From: Trissonchulus latispiculum
Taxonomy: Eukaryota; Nematoda; Enoplea; Enoplida; Ironidae
Length of the DNA stretch: 64,000 nt
Direction of reading: 5' to 3'
Assembly: GCA_030248195.1 (NCBI GenBank)
Contig: JASAND010000874.1
Location: 26,553-90,552 of the forward strand
Under the pieces are notes generated by a model that saw only the letters and a program-made list of their open reading frames with translations, searched no databases and had not been told where the DNA came from. Positions within the stretch are counted from its first letter, which is position 1. Every line of letters starts with the position of its first letter. Positions 29,503 through 41,374 of the stretch are shown in pieces. The translations under genes and the position numbers were made by a program.

Positions 29503-30025
29503 TAGCCATGGGGGGAAACCCACATTTTCGGATTTTGGCTGGAACTTTTTATTATAAGGGCTATATATATGAGAACTTTATATACCATCGTACTTGTACT
29601 TAGATCTTTCTTTTAAGCCCATTTGTACTTCTCAGTAGCGGGGGAAAAACCCAAAAGGGGGGAAAACCCACCCCTCACAGGTCTCAAAAATTGTCGTAGC
29701 GCTATTCTGACACTTGCGGTGTAAAATTCAACTCTTTTTGAGCTAGTATAAACCAAAAAACCCGATCTAGGTACCTTTTTTGAGATTTCATGTGCCATTG
29801 AAAATGCAGCATCAAACGGACAGGTCTCATAAGGTTTAACACATAATAAACATAGAGCAATTTTTGAAAAATGCTAAAAACGATGTAATTTGAGAAAACT
29901 TATTAGTCTATCGTGTAGAGAATGGTTTATTACGTTCAATTAGCTGTTAAAACCCACAATTGGACCTGTCCTGGATCCTCCAGTACCGAAATGGCACTTT
30001 CAGGGTTTTTGGCCCCTAGCTAGCC
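29503..30025. mobile_element. Truncated GCCATGGGG-type TA-flanked element
   Basis: It begins TA-GCCATGGGGGGAAACCCAC and is collinear with the reverse complement of the right half of 23854-24962. It then stops without a matching right end. Confidence 0.6.
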
Positions 30026-31091
30026 AGGGAAGCAAAATTATCCAAATCAGGAGAAACTGGGTACTTACTCTGGGTAAGAGCGCTCACAGCGCCCATTGGC
30101 TCTCTCCTGTTCGGACTAAGGCTACGGCCTTAGTGACTGCAGGCAGGCGTTTCTCATTATTTCTCTATGAATCTGAGGTATATATATTAGGGATGGGCGC
30201 GGAAAAAAAGGACTGGAAAAAAGGTTGTTTCCGTTTTTTTTCCATTTTTTTCCGATGGGGTGGAAAAAATGGAAAAATATTCCTAACGTTGTTTTGACGA
30301 TTTTTACAATGAAATATCATGTTTTCTGAGCTTTTCCAGCAATTTCACACTATAGCAAGCTTAACAAAAAAAATCACCCGAAATTTTAACAAAAAAAATC
30401 ACCCCGCCCTGACTCACAGGAAAGTCGCAGAGACCCAAATTTTTGCAAGGTGATAGCCACACATCTCGACATTACAGCCTGCGAGTTTGAGCCCCTAGGC
30501 CCTCTCCATGCGTTCAGGGCAGACCTTTAAGTGAGGGTACCCAAAAGTGACCTCAAAAACGTTCCTGACCGAAGTTCGAATTTCGGCTGCTATTTACTAA
30601 GGGAAAACCCTAGGCAACCCATATTGTGCATGTGACATGTCCTGACTGTGGGCTATCGATACATATATAGAAGTTCCCAGTCGGACCTCTGAGCCGTCCT
30701 GGGGTGGGTGATTTTTTTTGTTAAAATTTTAACAAATAAAAAATCATTTTTATGTTGTGTTACTCAAGTCAGAACAGCAGCTAGAGCAAAACTAACGTCA
30801 AATTCGAGCTCAGCGACCTCGAAAACCCTTATATACGTTGTTTTTGAGGTTGCCTGGCACTTCTGGTAGTCCAACCTGGTAACCAGCCGGGCCTGAACCG
30901 TCCGACGGTAAACGTGATCGCAGAAGTCAGTATTAGCTCATAGTTACCTAAAAACTAATGCCAGATTTGAATTCAGCGCCCTGGAAAACCCCCTAGGACA
31001 TGTTTATAGCCACTTCGGACTGTCCAGTTGGTACCTGGAGGGTCCGGACGGGTCCGGCAGGGGTCACGTGACTGTGGGTCATACCCCACCA

Positions 31092-31478
31092 CAGGGTTGG
31101 GAGTCTCGGTCTCGGTCTCGCCCAAAAGCCGAGACTTGGCCAGTCTCGGTCTCGGTCTCGCTCACCCAAAAGTCTCGGTCTCGGACCGAGACTGGAAATT
31201 TTTTGAAAACATCTAATTTTGGCGAAAATTTTAAATCAATGTTATGAAAATTAACGAACGAGGTGCGGAAACCATATATTTATGTGTTAAAGCCCCTAAT
31301 ACTAGATCTTAGCCTCAAAAAATGGGTGAAACTAATGTTAAGCTAAAAACTGCTAGTCTCGGTCTCGGTCTCGGTCTCGCCCAAAAGCCGAGACTTGGCC
31401 AGTCTCGGTCTCGGTACCTTGGTCTCGGTCTCGGTCTCGTTCTCGGTCTCGGTAAAATCTCGGTCTCGCCCAACCCTG
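31092..31478. mobile_element. hAT-like MITE made of CTCGGT repeats, 8-bp TSD
   Basis: The ends are CAGGGTTGGG and CCCAACCCTG, with a perfect 8-bp duplication CCCCACCA (31084-31091 and 31479-31486). The interior has repeated GTCTCGGTCTCG hexamer arrays and GCCGAGACTTGGCCAG blocks at both sides. Confidence 0.9.
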
Positions 31479-32036
31479 CCCCACCAACATATGAAGTTCT
31501 GAGTTTCTCTGCCAAAATGCCTGGAAATAGGTTATAATCACTCACAAACACGAAAAAACAACGTTTTAGCCTTTAAAACGGCACTTTAGAGCCCCCAGAC
31601 TTCATACTGGACGCTGTCGGGGGCCATCAGTGACCACTAAGACTTCGGCGGGATCAGTTGCCTTAGTTGGAGCACTAGGTTAGCGGTTTTGGGTTCTAAA
31701 TACGTTATTTAGTGTGCTCTATCCAAAACTGATGAGAAAAAGTTGCTAGCTGCTCTCTGGGATCCGATCCGCCACTGATTTTTTTTTGTTAACGGGTGAT
31801 ATTTTTTTTGTTAAACCTTTAACAAAAAAAATCACACATTTTGGTCTACTGCAACTTACTGGTAGGTCGTAGAGCAACGAAACTGGGGTGGTTTTAAAGC
31901 TTAGCCCAATACCTATCCATGGGTCCTCAAAGTAATCGATTTGGTTTAGTTTTGCGAAAGTTCCAGCCAAAAAACCGAATTTTGATTTTTTTTAAGCTTG
32001 CTATATTTACAACCTTTTCCGTGGGTCATAGTAGGT

Positions 32037-32427
32037 CTGGGCTTATTCTAGTGGGGGGGGGGGGGGGGGGGCCCCCCCATAAACACCCTTCCCCCCCCCC
32101 CAAAAATCGCCCCCCCCAAAAAAGTAGGCGCCCCTTTTGGTAACAAATTTTTCCCTGAAAAAAACGCTCAGAAGGCCAAATTTTCAAAAATTTTCCGGCG
32201 TCGCCGGAGATTTTTACTCAATTTTTGCCCTTTTCAACACTAAATCTGCTTATTTTTGCTATGAAAATCAACTTTTATAGTATATGCCAGAAAAACAGCG
32301 CTATTTTTAGCATATTTTTCGAAAAATTTTCGCCCCCCCCCCCCAAAATTACTTTCCCCGCGGTCCGTTTGGGGGGGCCCCCCCAAGAAGCCCCCCCCCC
32401 AAGAAAAAATCCCTAGAATAAGCCCAG
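32037..32427. mobile_element. CTGG...CCAG family element, 5-bp TSD
   Basis: The TIRs are CTGGGCTTATTCTAG and CTAGAATAAGCCCAG. It has a perfect duplication TAGGT (32032-32036 and 32428-32432). The internal CCGGC-GTC-GCCGG hairpin is at 32195-32207. A run of about 18 G follows the left TIR. Confidence 0.92.
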
Positions 32428-33408
32428 TAGGTGGGGGTATGTTAAATCTGACGAAATTGTATATATTTGGGTTTTTTCCACGCATCGGAAAAAAATGGAA
32501 AAATATTCGGGACATGTTCTGAAAGTTAATTTATGACCTCAGAACATCAAGAAACTATCAAAAACAGTGTTTAATGAGGTAAGAATACGATATTCATGAA
32601 TTTGAGCTAATTTTTGGATTTGACATTTTTTCCCTTGGAACGTGAAAATGATTGCATAACTCACCAGGTAGTGTTAATAATTACCAAACAGTCTAGTGTT
32701 CAACCAAAACTGTTAAAATATCTAGAATTGTTTACTTTACGAAGCGCGTTACCTACGAAAACCACAAACTAGGTCTAGTATAACCGCCAAGGTATATATA
32801 CAGAAGTCACCTGTCCTTTGCTTTACAGCGTCACCCGCTGAAAATATTTGATTCCTACAATCAATACTGGAATCTTTCTAAGCGCTTGTGTTATTGCATT
32901 ACCCCTGTGGGGCTACTAAATATCGTGAAAACGGCTTCTCCGCATGCAAAAACATGAAATAACGCAACTTTTAGCACATTGTGTATATAATTTTGGATTG
33001 ACCGGAAAAAAAATGGAAAAAAACCGGAAAAAAGGTTTTTTCCGGCAATCTTTTTTTTCCGGAAAAAAACCAACCCTGATATATATATATATATATATAG
33101 CCGTTTCCCCAAGCGGCCGAATCCTGTTCTGGACTGCAATTTCCCCAAGATTTTTTGACTTACTGTACCCCTCCCCCAACTTTTGAGCTACCCCCGCCCC
33201 GCCGACCCTAGGTGTGGCTGGCGAAAAAGGGGGTGGGGGTTGAAAAAGGGGGGGGGGGGTGAAAAAAGAGGGGGTCTGGCAAAAAGTCGATTTGGGGGGG
33301 AAGGGTAAGAAAACTTTTCGAGGGGGGTCGGCGAAATATCGGTTTTTCGTCAGAAAACTGAAAAAATTTCTCAATGTTCAGCTATTTTTAGCGATTTTTA
33401 AGGTATAT

Positions 33409-34550
33409 AACTAGGGGGAAAATGCCCTCGACGGGCAACCAACTTGGTAGAATAGGGAAAGACTTGAATGTTAAATACACGGTGCATGGTTACAACTGAG
33501 ATTCTGCTGAAGCGGAAAAATGCCGTTTCTCAGCGACTAAAATGACAGAAACCAGCTTTGTGCGCCGAATAGGGAATCTACTCGGCGACTAAAATGAAAG
33601 AAACCAGCTTTGTGCGCCGAATAGGGAATCTACTCGGCGACTAAAATGAAAGAAACCAGCTTTGTCGCCGAATAGGGAATTCCCTCCTTCCGCCCTATTC
33701 GCGCGAACTTATCGTCTTTCGGGAGGAAATATATAGGTAATGATTCTGTTGGGAACTGCAAACGTAAGCATTGCGCTCAATATGACATTTCCCGTACCGG
33801 TTGCGTGGTGACTAGGGGTGGCGCTAGATTAATTTCTTTTTGAGCTACCTGATCCGTAAATATTTTATGCATACAACCGCTAGCAGGACCAACAGAAAGC
33901 AACAATAAGTATATATGCAGTTTAAACAATTTGTGGTCGACAGTCCTTGTGCTAAAACATATACAATCAATCGCATTTCATTTTATAAATGTAATGTTTG
34001 ATTGTATCAATTCTCGGCAAGATCAGCACAGAGCACACCTATCACAGGGGTCGCGGCAGCGACCCCTATAATATGTGTTATATATGCTCTCAATGTTTCT
34101 GATAGCACATCGAAGACATCGTATTTATGTCTGTGAAAACCTTGACTTACGTAAGTGCTTGATAAAACTGTTGTTTTGCATTCTGAAGTAATTCTGCCAT
34201 TCTGAAGCTCTCTCATTATTCAGCAAAGCAACACATAACAGGCTTCAAAGTTCGCGCGAATAGGGCGGAAGGAGGGAATTCCCTATTCGGCGACAAAGCT
34301 GGTTTCTTTCATTTTAGTCGCCGAGTAGATTCCCTATTCGGCGCACAAAGCTGGTTTCTTTCATTTTAGTCGCCGAGTAGATTCCCTATTCGGCGCACAA
34401 AGCTGGTTTCTGTCATTTTAGTCGCTGAGAAACGGCATTTTTCCGCTTCAGCAGAATCTCAGTTGTAACCATGCACCGTGTATTTAACATTCAAGTCTTT
34501 CCCTATTCTACCAAGTTGGTTGCCCGTCGAGGGCATTTTTCCCCCTAGTT
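33409..34550. mobile_element. Foldback element with about 300-bp arms
   Basis: The left arm 33409-33710 and right arm 34248-34550 are nearly perfect reverse complements. The outer ends are AACTAGGGGGAAAA. Each arm contains about three tandem units of some 52 bp with GCGCCGAATAGGGAATC and CGACTAAAATGAAAGAAACC. The 540-bp centre holds a palindrome (34046-34067). I see no ORF and no clear target duplication. Confidence 0.85.
34046..34067. repeat. Palindrome, AGGGGTCGC stem, GGCA loop
   Basis: The arms are AGGGGTCGC and GCGACCCCT with loop GGCA. It is identical in core to the palindromes at 42613, 42648 and 49551, but the sequence that normally follows them is absent. Confidence 0.85.
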
Positions 34551-34695
34551 TCGCTTATTTTTCCGCTGCAGAGAAAATCATGTCAGAGAAGTTGCATATA
34601 TACACAATGTAAGCAAAGCTAGCTACCGCAAACAGGCTGGATGAAAACGTTCTAGTTCAACTGAATGTATTTGCTGAAGCGGAAAAATGCCTGTT

Positions 34696-35045
34696 AATAG
34701 CCTTTTCAGAACTTTATACACGGTGCGTCATCTTAGGCTGGAAGGCCACTGTTCATGGCCTCTACAGAACATTATACACGGTGCGTCATCTTAGGCTGGA
34801 AGGCCACTGTTCATGGCCTCTACAGAACATTATACACGGAGCGTTATCTTAGGCTGGAAGGCCACTGTTCATGGCCTTTTCAGAACTTTTTACAAGGTGC
34901 GTTATCTTAGGCAGGAAGGCCACTGTTCATGGCCTTTTCAGAACTTTTTACACGGTGCGTTATCTTAGGCAGGAAGGCCACTGTTCATGGCCTTTTCATA
35001 ACTTTTTACACGGTGCGTTATCTTAGGCAGGAAGGCTATTTTAAA
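34696..35045. repeat. 58-bp tandem repeat, about six units
   Basis: Units contain 'acacggtgcgtcatcttagg' and 'ctggaaggccactgttcatgg'. The first two units are spaced 58 bp apart (34722, 34780). The array follows a copy of the 'gctgaagcggaaaaatgcc' motif also found in the foldback arms. Confidence 0.88.
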
Positions 35046-35086
35046 AGCCATCCAGCACCGTAACCTTGGATATGCAGTTATATACA

Positions 35087-35960
35087 TGACAAAAGTTGCT
35101 CTGCTCCTTTAGGGCTTTCATTTAAAACCAAATTTGACAACTTTTGGAAATTTTGATTTTTGACCAATTAGGACCCCTTGCCAGGCCGCCACAGGTCGCT
35201 AGGGACCAGTTTGGAGGGGTCCTCCAATGAGATAAAATGTTCGCCTCACCAAGGGCTTTCATTTGATACCAAACTTGAAAACCTTTCAAAAAATTGATTT
35301 TGGACCGGTCCGGACCCTGGTCAGGGCGCCACAGGCCGCTGGGACCAGTTTGGAGGGGCCCTCCAATGAGATAAAATGTTCGGCTCACCGGGGGCTTTCA
35401 CTTGATACCAAACTTGGCCACTTTTGTAAAAATCGCATTTTGGCGATTTTGGACCGGACCTCACCCTGGCCAGGGCGCCACAGGCGGCTGGGTCCACTTT
35501 CGAGGGGTCCTCCAATGACAAAAAATGTTCGCCTCACCAGGGGCTTTCATTTGATACCAAACTTGGCCACTTTTGCAAAAATCGATTTTCGTCCATTTTG
35601 GACCGGTCCGGACCCTGGTCAGGGCGCCACAGGCCGCTGGGTCCACTTTAGAGGGTTCTCCAATGACAAAAAATGTTCGCCTCACCAGGGGCTTTCATTT
35701 GATACCAAACTTGGCCACTTTTGGAAAAACCGATTTTTGGCCATTTTGGACCGGTCCGGACCCTGGCCAGGGCGCCACAGGCCGCTGGGTCCACTTTAGA
35801 GGGGTCCTCCAATGACAAAAAATGTTCGCCTCACCAAGGGCTTTCATTTGATACCAAACTTGGCCACTTTTGGAAAAACCGATTTTTGGCCATTTTGGGC
35901 CCGGTCCACGGTCCGGACCCCTGGCCAGGGCGCCACAGGGGTCCGGGCGAAACCTACTAT
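35087..35960. repeat. 139-150-bp tandem satellite, six units
   Basis: Units carry 'gggctttcatttgataccaa', 'acttggccacttttg' and 'ggaccctggccagggcgcca'. The starts are at 35112, 35253, 35392, 35541, 35688 and 35838. The first unit resembles the reverse complement of the 147-bp unit at 43.5-44.5 kb. Open frames through the array reflect the repeat only. Confidence 0.88.
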
Positions 35961-36778
35961 AGCCTATGCTGTAGTGCTCCCGCACCCCACCCCAAACCCC
36001 AAATAAGAGAGACCTGCTCACTGTAGATATTTCTGTAGAAGAGGTTAAAGTTGGAGTTGCGACACGGTAGGGCCCACCACCATCAGGGTGCCCCCCAGCC
36101 ACATGGATAGGTCCTAGAGCGAAACTAATGGGCCATTTAGATTCACCATATAGGGGTTCCTATTCGAATACGAAACCTCAGCCCAGCAGCTCTTATGTAT
36201 AGGGCTGCCTACTCCGTAGGCCCAGACCCCCCTTTTACACGTTAACTACTGACCCCTGGCCAGGGCGCCACAGATGACCGACCAACACCAAACTCTCAAA
36301 TGGAGACCTCCACCCTTGGGCCATGCCACATGAGCAATATGAGAGCCCAGCTTCGCTCGCTGCGATCTATTTCGAGGCTAGAATATTTTCGGACTTAGTT
36401 TTTTTCCGGGGGTCACTTGGGGGGTCCCCACCGGGGGGGTGGGGCCATCTGGGGGGGTCCGGGAACCGCGGAAAGTAATTTCCCCGGAATTGAGGAACTT
36501 TTTGTACAAAAAAAACCTAAAATAGTATGGCTCTGAAGGGTCTTCCGACCTGCACCCCTGGGGGGAAAAACAAAAATGGAGAGAAACGCGACCTGCGCGG
36601 GGGGCCAATTTTCATATCTCAAGATCCACCCGGCCGATCCGGCTGAAATTTTCACAGCATGTACCCCTGCCCATAGGCTCTTCACACAAGAAGTTTCAGC
36701 CCGATCGGTCCACTCCTTCGCTGGCCCCAGGCCAAACAATGTCCAGATTATACACATTGCGTCAAATTTTCCCTATTC
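35961..36778. other. No gene seen
   Basis: Mixed sequence with C/G runs (around 36415-36460 and 36550) and no recognisable element ends. Confidence 0.35.
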
Positions 36779-36806
36779 TAGGGGGAGCGCTAACGCGCTC
36801 CCCCTA
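36779..36806. repeat. Palindrome, TAGGGGGAGCGC stem, TAAC loop
   Basis: The arms are TAGGGGGAGCGC and GCGCTCCCCCTA with loop TAAC. It has the same plan as the other palindromes but a third stem sequence. Confidence 0.85.
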
Positions 36807-37239
36807 ATAAAGCGAATTTTGGGAATTTTTCGCTAATTTTATGAAATTTCGCTAATATGAAAAGTTTCGAATTTTTGGATAAAATTTGCAAAAATTCAGG
36901 TAGGTGATTGAAAATTTTTAGGGAGGGGGGGTCGGCCGACGGCCGACTTGGGGGGAGGGGTAGAAAAAATTTTTTAGGGGGAGGGTCGGCGACCCACCCA
37001 GTTGGGGGGAGGGGTCCCCCGCCCTCCACCCCCTCCTAACACGATACCCCCCACGATTTTTGGACCAAAAGTTGTCTAATCTTGCCTGAACAATGGTCAT
37101 GCTTCGAAATTTTTTAAATTTTGGCTTAAAATCGTCTTAAGACGGTGTAAAAACGCCTAAGACGTTAAAAACAAGCCTTATTTTGAGGGAAAAAGGACTA
37201 AATTGCAGAAAAAATTCGTTGTAAAAATTTAATTGCAGG

Positions 37240-37601
37240 CTGGCTTTTTCCTACGGGGGGGGTGCCCCCCAGAAATCCGTTCCCTCCCCCCTCCCCAGAC
37301 TTGGGTCGCCCCCCAGGATTCGGGCCTCCCCCCCCAGACCCAGAAACCCCCTCCAACCCTAAAGTGCCCGGAAAAATACGGTTTTGAGGGAAAATTTTGA
37401 AAATTTTTCCCGCTTCGCCGGATTTTTACCCATTTGTAGCATTTTTAGCTATTTTAAGCTTAAATTTAAGTTAAAAATAGTCAATTTTTTAGCTCAGCAG
37501 CAAAAAACTATTTTTGGACATTTTTCTAAAAATTTTTCTGGGGGACCCTCCCTCCCCCAGACAGACTTCCCCCCCAGAAATTTTTCCATGGAAAAAGCCA
37601 G
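37240..37601. mobile_element. CTGG...CCAG family element
   Basis: The TIRs are CTGGCTTTTTCCTA on the left and CCATGGAAAAAGCCAG on the right. The flanks GCAGG and GTAGG agree at 4 of 5 positions. The central hairpin is degenerate (CCCGC-TTC-GCCGG). Confidence 0.8.
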
Positions 37602-37939
37602 GTAGGTGTAAGGTTAATGAGAAAAGAAATTAACATTTGACGTTTTATATTTTAACACACAATACGTTTGTCTTTGCTGCACATGTGACTCAGATTTGGT
37701 CACGTGACTGCGTCACTTGTGCTAGAGAAACGCACATTCTATACGTTAAAGATATGAAATTTAAAACGCTGATTTCTCATTAAACTTACAACTACCAACT
37801 AAAAGGAAAGGCAATACCTATATATACTACAAATTAAGGGCTATTCAACGACACCAAATTATAATTTGTAGGTAAATCTGGTCAGCTGACTTGACTTACG
37901 TAAATCTGGGTTTCCGACGGAGGGGGGGTGCTGGCACAC

Positions 37940-38235
37940 GAAGCCCTTTTCCAGAAAACAATTGGAAAAAATTGAATTTTTTCCAATTGTTTTCTGCAGT
38001 TGACAAATTTTTTCTAATTGTTTTCAAATTACTTTCTACTAGTTTTCTAAAATAGAAAACAATGGGAAAATATAGTTAATATTTTTTCCAAATGCTTTCT
38101 AATTGTTTTCATATAATTTTCTAAATAAGAAAACGACATTTTTTCCTATTGTTTTCTAATTGTTTTCCAGTTAGAAAATAATTCGAAAAATATTTAATTT
38201 TTTCTAATTTTTTTCTATATGCTTTCTAGCATTTT
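37940..38235. repeat. Array of TTTTCTAATTGTTTTC-like motifs
   Basis: Repeated variants of 'ttttctaattgttttc' and its complement lie next to 'cacacgaagcccttttcc'. The reverse-complemented arrangement occurs at 44795-45090, so the two may be copies of one repeat in opposite orientation. Confidence 0.6.
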
Positions 38236-38700
38236 GATGTAATATCAAAATAAAAGTGAAAGTGGGGGTTGGTGATTGGAATAAATTTAAGGAGGGTGTG
38301 GGTGTCTCTTAGTCAAACAAGAGAGAGGACTTGCTTGGAAACCGATTTGGGGAGGGAAATGGGATAGGGGTAACTGAAATTTTTTTGTTGACGATAGTTG
38401 GGTTTTCAGTCAAAATCAGTTATTTTACAAATTGTTTTGCATTGTTTGTTTGTTTTCGACTTTGAATGAAGTTTTCTTATAGAAAATATTTATGTTTCGT
38501 AAATGATTCCAAGATTTGATTATAAATTTAATGATAGCGAATACAATTTGTTCTACAGTTTTTCAATTTAGGATCGCGCAAAAAACCCGTTGCGAAAATT
38601 TTGTTGGGAATTGGCAAGGTGGTAATAATTGTCCCCCCACCCCTTCCAAACCCATGACAGCTGCATTGGGTTTTTGCAGGTTTTGTCACATTTAGGTCGT
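38236..38700. other. No gene seen
   Basis: AT-rich sequence without recognisable coding or repeat structure. Confidence 0.35.
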
Positions 38701-38768
<68 letters not shown>

Positions 38769-38780
38769 TGCACACACACA
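38701..38780. repeat. (TA)n microsatellite
   Basis: Nearly pure TA dinucleotides for about 70 bp, followed by CACACACATA. Confidence 0.95.
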
Positions 38781-39187
38781 TATTTATATATACGTACATA
38801 TGCAGGGTTTTTTGTGTAAAATACTGTGTATTTACACAAAAAATTTACACAGTGAAAAACTACGTATATAATTTACACAACAAAATACACAGCCAAATTT
38901 TCGAAAATTTTTACAAAAAGTGCTCTGAAAAAATAGTTTTCAAGTCTTTAAGTTTTAAAAAAGCTCTACCTTTTAGACCCCCGCCTGTTTCCAATGGTTT
39001 AGAATGGTTTTCTGCATTTGTGCATCAACATGGTTATGAGTGTTTTATTCTCCTAAGTCCTAATGCTTCTACTTATACAGTTGCGTATAATTCATTTTCG
39101 TACTGCATGCAAATATTCGTAAATAGTATTTAACTATACGTTTTCTGAAGCTAGTATATATTATTCAATATGAGTTCTTGATGTATC

Positions 39188-39213
39188 ATAGGGGTCGCGG
39201 TAGCGACCCCTAT
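39188..39213. repeat. Palindrome, ATAGGGGTCGC stem, GGTA loop
   Basis: The arms are ATAGGGGTCGC and GCGACCCCTAT with loop GGTA. It heads the composite repeat that follows. Confidence 0.88.
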
Positions 39214-40455
39214 AATATGAGTGAAAATGGTCGAATGACCGTGTAAAACAAGGCTGCGCAGATTATGTGCGGAAAAAATTGTACGTGTCGAGTTTAGTAT
39301 ATTCGCCAAGTTTCATCCCCGTACCACTTTCCGTTAAAAAGTTGCGCCAAAAATAGCTTACGAGAGTGATTTTTTCCGGTTCTCCGCTTTGACGTCTGGT
39401 AAGGGGGTTTTGTATATATACAGATATAACAGATATAACATATACAGAGGTATAACTTTAATAACTATATACAGATAGAAAAATTTTTGCCTATGAAAAC
39501 CATATATATTCTTGGAGTACGCAACAAAAATAAGCCGATAGGCTAGTTTTTATGCCTCCCAGAGCCGGAAAAAGTTTTTGGCGGGGGGCCAAAGTCGGCC
39601 AAAACGCTGAAATGGCCAAAAAGTATGCTTCAAAGGCGCCGTAATAAGTCAGACTGGGCTATATATGGGGCAATACTGCCTATATGGCTGAATACGACAC
39701 ATATCAGGGTCGTTCAATTGCTATTTGATTTTCCGGCCCTGAGCGTAATTTTTGGGTACTGGCCTGCCAAAGTTGGCGAATTTTGGGTCCAACTTTGAAC
39801 TTAGTTTTTTCGCTTATTTTGCGACCTGGAAGCCTCAAATCTTGCATACAAAGGTTTTTGCGGACGGAGAATCGATTCCCGCTATCAATTTTGCTGCCCG
39901 ACTGACCCAGGTTGCTGGGCTGGTTCCACTTTGCCGTCTGGAGGGTCATGTCGGCAACCGCTACCTGGAGGCCCATACTTGGCTCTACTTGGCCTCTCAT
40001 AACGTTGTCTATAGGGGTTTTCTGGTGCGCCCAGCTCATTCCCGGTGTCCGTTTTGCCGTCTGACTCACTCATCTTGCTGTGCTGGTTCCACTTTGCCGT
40101 CTGGAGGGCCCGTTAGGTACCGACTTCCGGGAAAACCATATAGGACTGTACATAGCCTCTCAAAACATTGTCTATAGAGGTTTTCTGGTGCGCCCAGCTC
40201 ATTCCTGGCATCCGTTTTGCTGTACAACGCACCCATTTTGCTGGGCTGGCTCCACTTGACCGTCTGAGGGGTCAGGTGGTCCAAAATGAAATTTTCAAAA
40301 GTGGTCAAATTTGGTACCAAATGAAAGCCCTACGTGAGCTGAGCAACTTTTGTCATAGAATTGCTTGATCAAAGTGGCTGTTGAGTGCTGTGGTGGGGTG
40401 AGGTGGGGACGTAAGCGATTTTGGGTCAAATATGAAATTTTCCAAAAGTGGTCAA
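39188..40455 (+). repeat. Composite palindrome-headed repeat, copy at 39 kb
   Basis: The order is: palindrome, then 'ggctgcgcag' block, 'gtcgagtttagtat', 'ccgttaaaaagttgcgcc', then two 163-bp units with 'tctggtgcgcccagctcatt' (40021 and 40184), then a partial 147-bp unit. Open frames through it arise from the tandem units and match no protein I know. Confidence 0.75.
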
Positions 40456-40969
40456 AATATATAGTATCTGCTTGCGCATGGTGTTCGGAAATACAGTATG
40501 TTGGTTCTTTTTTGCGCATACATATGTAACAGAATGGAAAACAAGAACCAAAAATGCTCCTTCGTCGCATGTAAATACATACATATCGTACGTACGTATG
40601 AGTACTCTCAGGCAGGTTGTACAAACACGGAACCTAGCCTGTAAAATGCATATAAGTGGCGTTGCGGTTGTAAATTAAGGAAAACAAGTTGCAACGGCTT
40701 AACATATGAGCCTGTCCTACAACGAGACTCATATTGGCGTATGTCATAATATATATAATTTGTCGATATTTGACCTTCATATAAATGGCACGTAAATGTC
40801 GACTAAATATAGAGCAGGGCGAGGGAGGATTACGTGATCAGCTGACCCCACGCCCCCTAACAAAACCTGATAAATCAACGGAAGCCAAAGCATTACTAAA
40901 AATGTTAAAGCTTTGAGCTGTAACTACATGCTCAGCTAAAGCTTTTCATTACAAAATTGCCCTCCACAC

Positions 40970-41374
40970 CACTGGCGGATCCAGGATTTCGTGACGGGGG
41001 GGGCGGCAAAATTTTTCCAGCGGGGGGTCTGGGGGGGAGCCCCCCAGAAGTTGAAGAAATTTTTTGTTTTTGCAATAAAATCGGTACTCGGATCTTTAAT
41101 TCTTTTTATACTGAAGAACTGAACAAAATTTTTAAAATTCTTGACATTTTTAGGCAAAAATGGTAATTTTCTCCGAAAAATCGGATGCATTTCAAGCTTT
41201 TTCTTCACAAATGCATTAAATATGCGGTTAAAAAGCAGAAAATTCGCGCCGAAGGCGCGAAATTTTTTGGTTTTTTGCTCTTTTTCCTCTTTCTCTCCTT
41301 AATTTTTCCTACCTTCGAATCGCGACGGGGGGGGCGGCCGCCCCCCCGCCCCCCCCCCCCTGGATCCGCCCCTG
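40970..41374. mobile_element. hAT-like MITE, 8-bp TSD
   Basis: The ends are CACTGGCGGATCCAGG and, reverse-complemented, CAGGGGCGGATCCAGG. It has a perfect duplication CTCCACAC (40962-40969 and 41375-41382). G/C runs lie inside each end. Confidence 0.92.

Larger units (their letters stand above)
30188..33078. mobile_element. hAT-like element carrying two nested insertions
   Basis: The left end TAGGGATGGGCGCGGAAAAA and right end (reverse-complemented CAGGGTTGGTTTTTTTCCGG) match the two ends of the compact relative at 51335-52188. The flanking ATATATAT duplication is low in complexity. Inside lie a hAT-like element (31092-31478) and a CTGG-family element (32037-32427). No transposase was recognised. 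Confidence 0.65.

Noticed and set aside
30540..30620. tRNA-like B-box GTTCGAATTTC (possible SINE)
   Set aside because: There is no matching A-box at the right spacing and no cloverleaf could be drawn.
35122..36102. Open frames up to 178 codons with repeated GPVRTL/GRHR motifs
   Set aside because: They follow a 139-150-bp satellite and occur on both strands; the apparent protein repeats are DNA repeats.
38629..38871. Tyr/Ile alternating open frame
   Set aside because: It is a (TA)n microsatellite read in frame.
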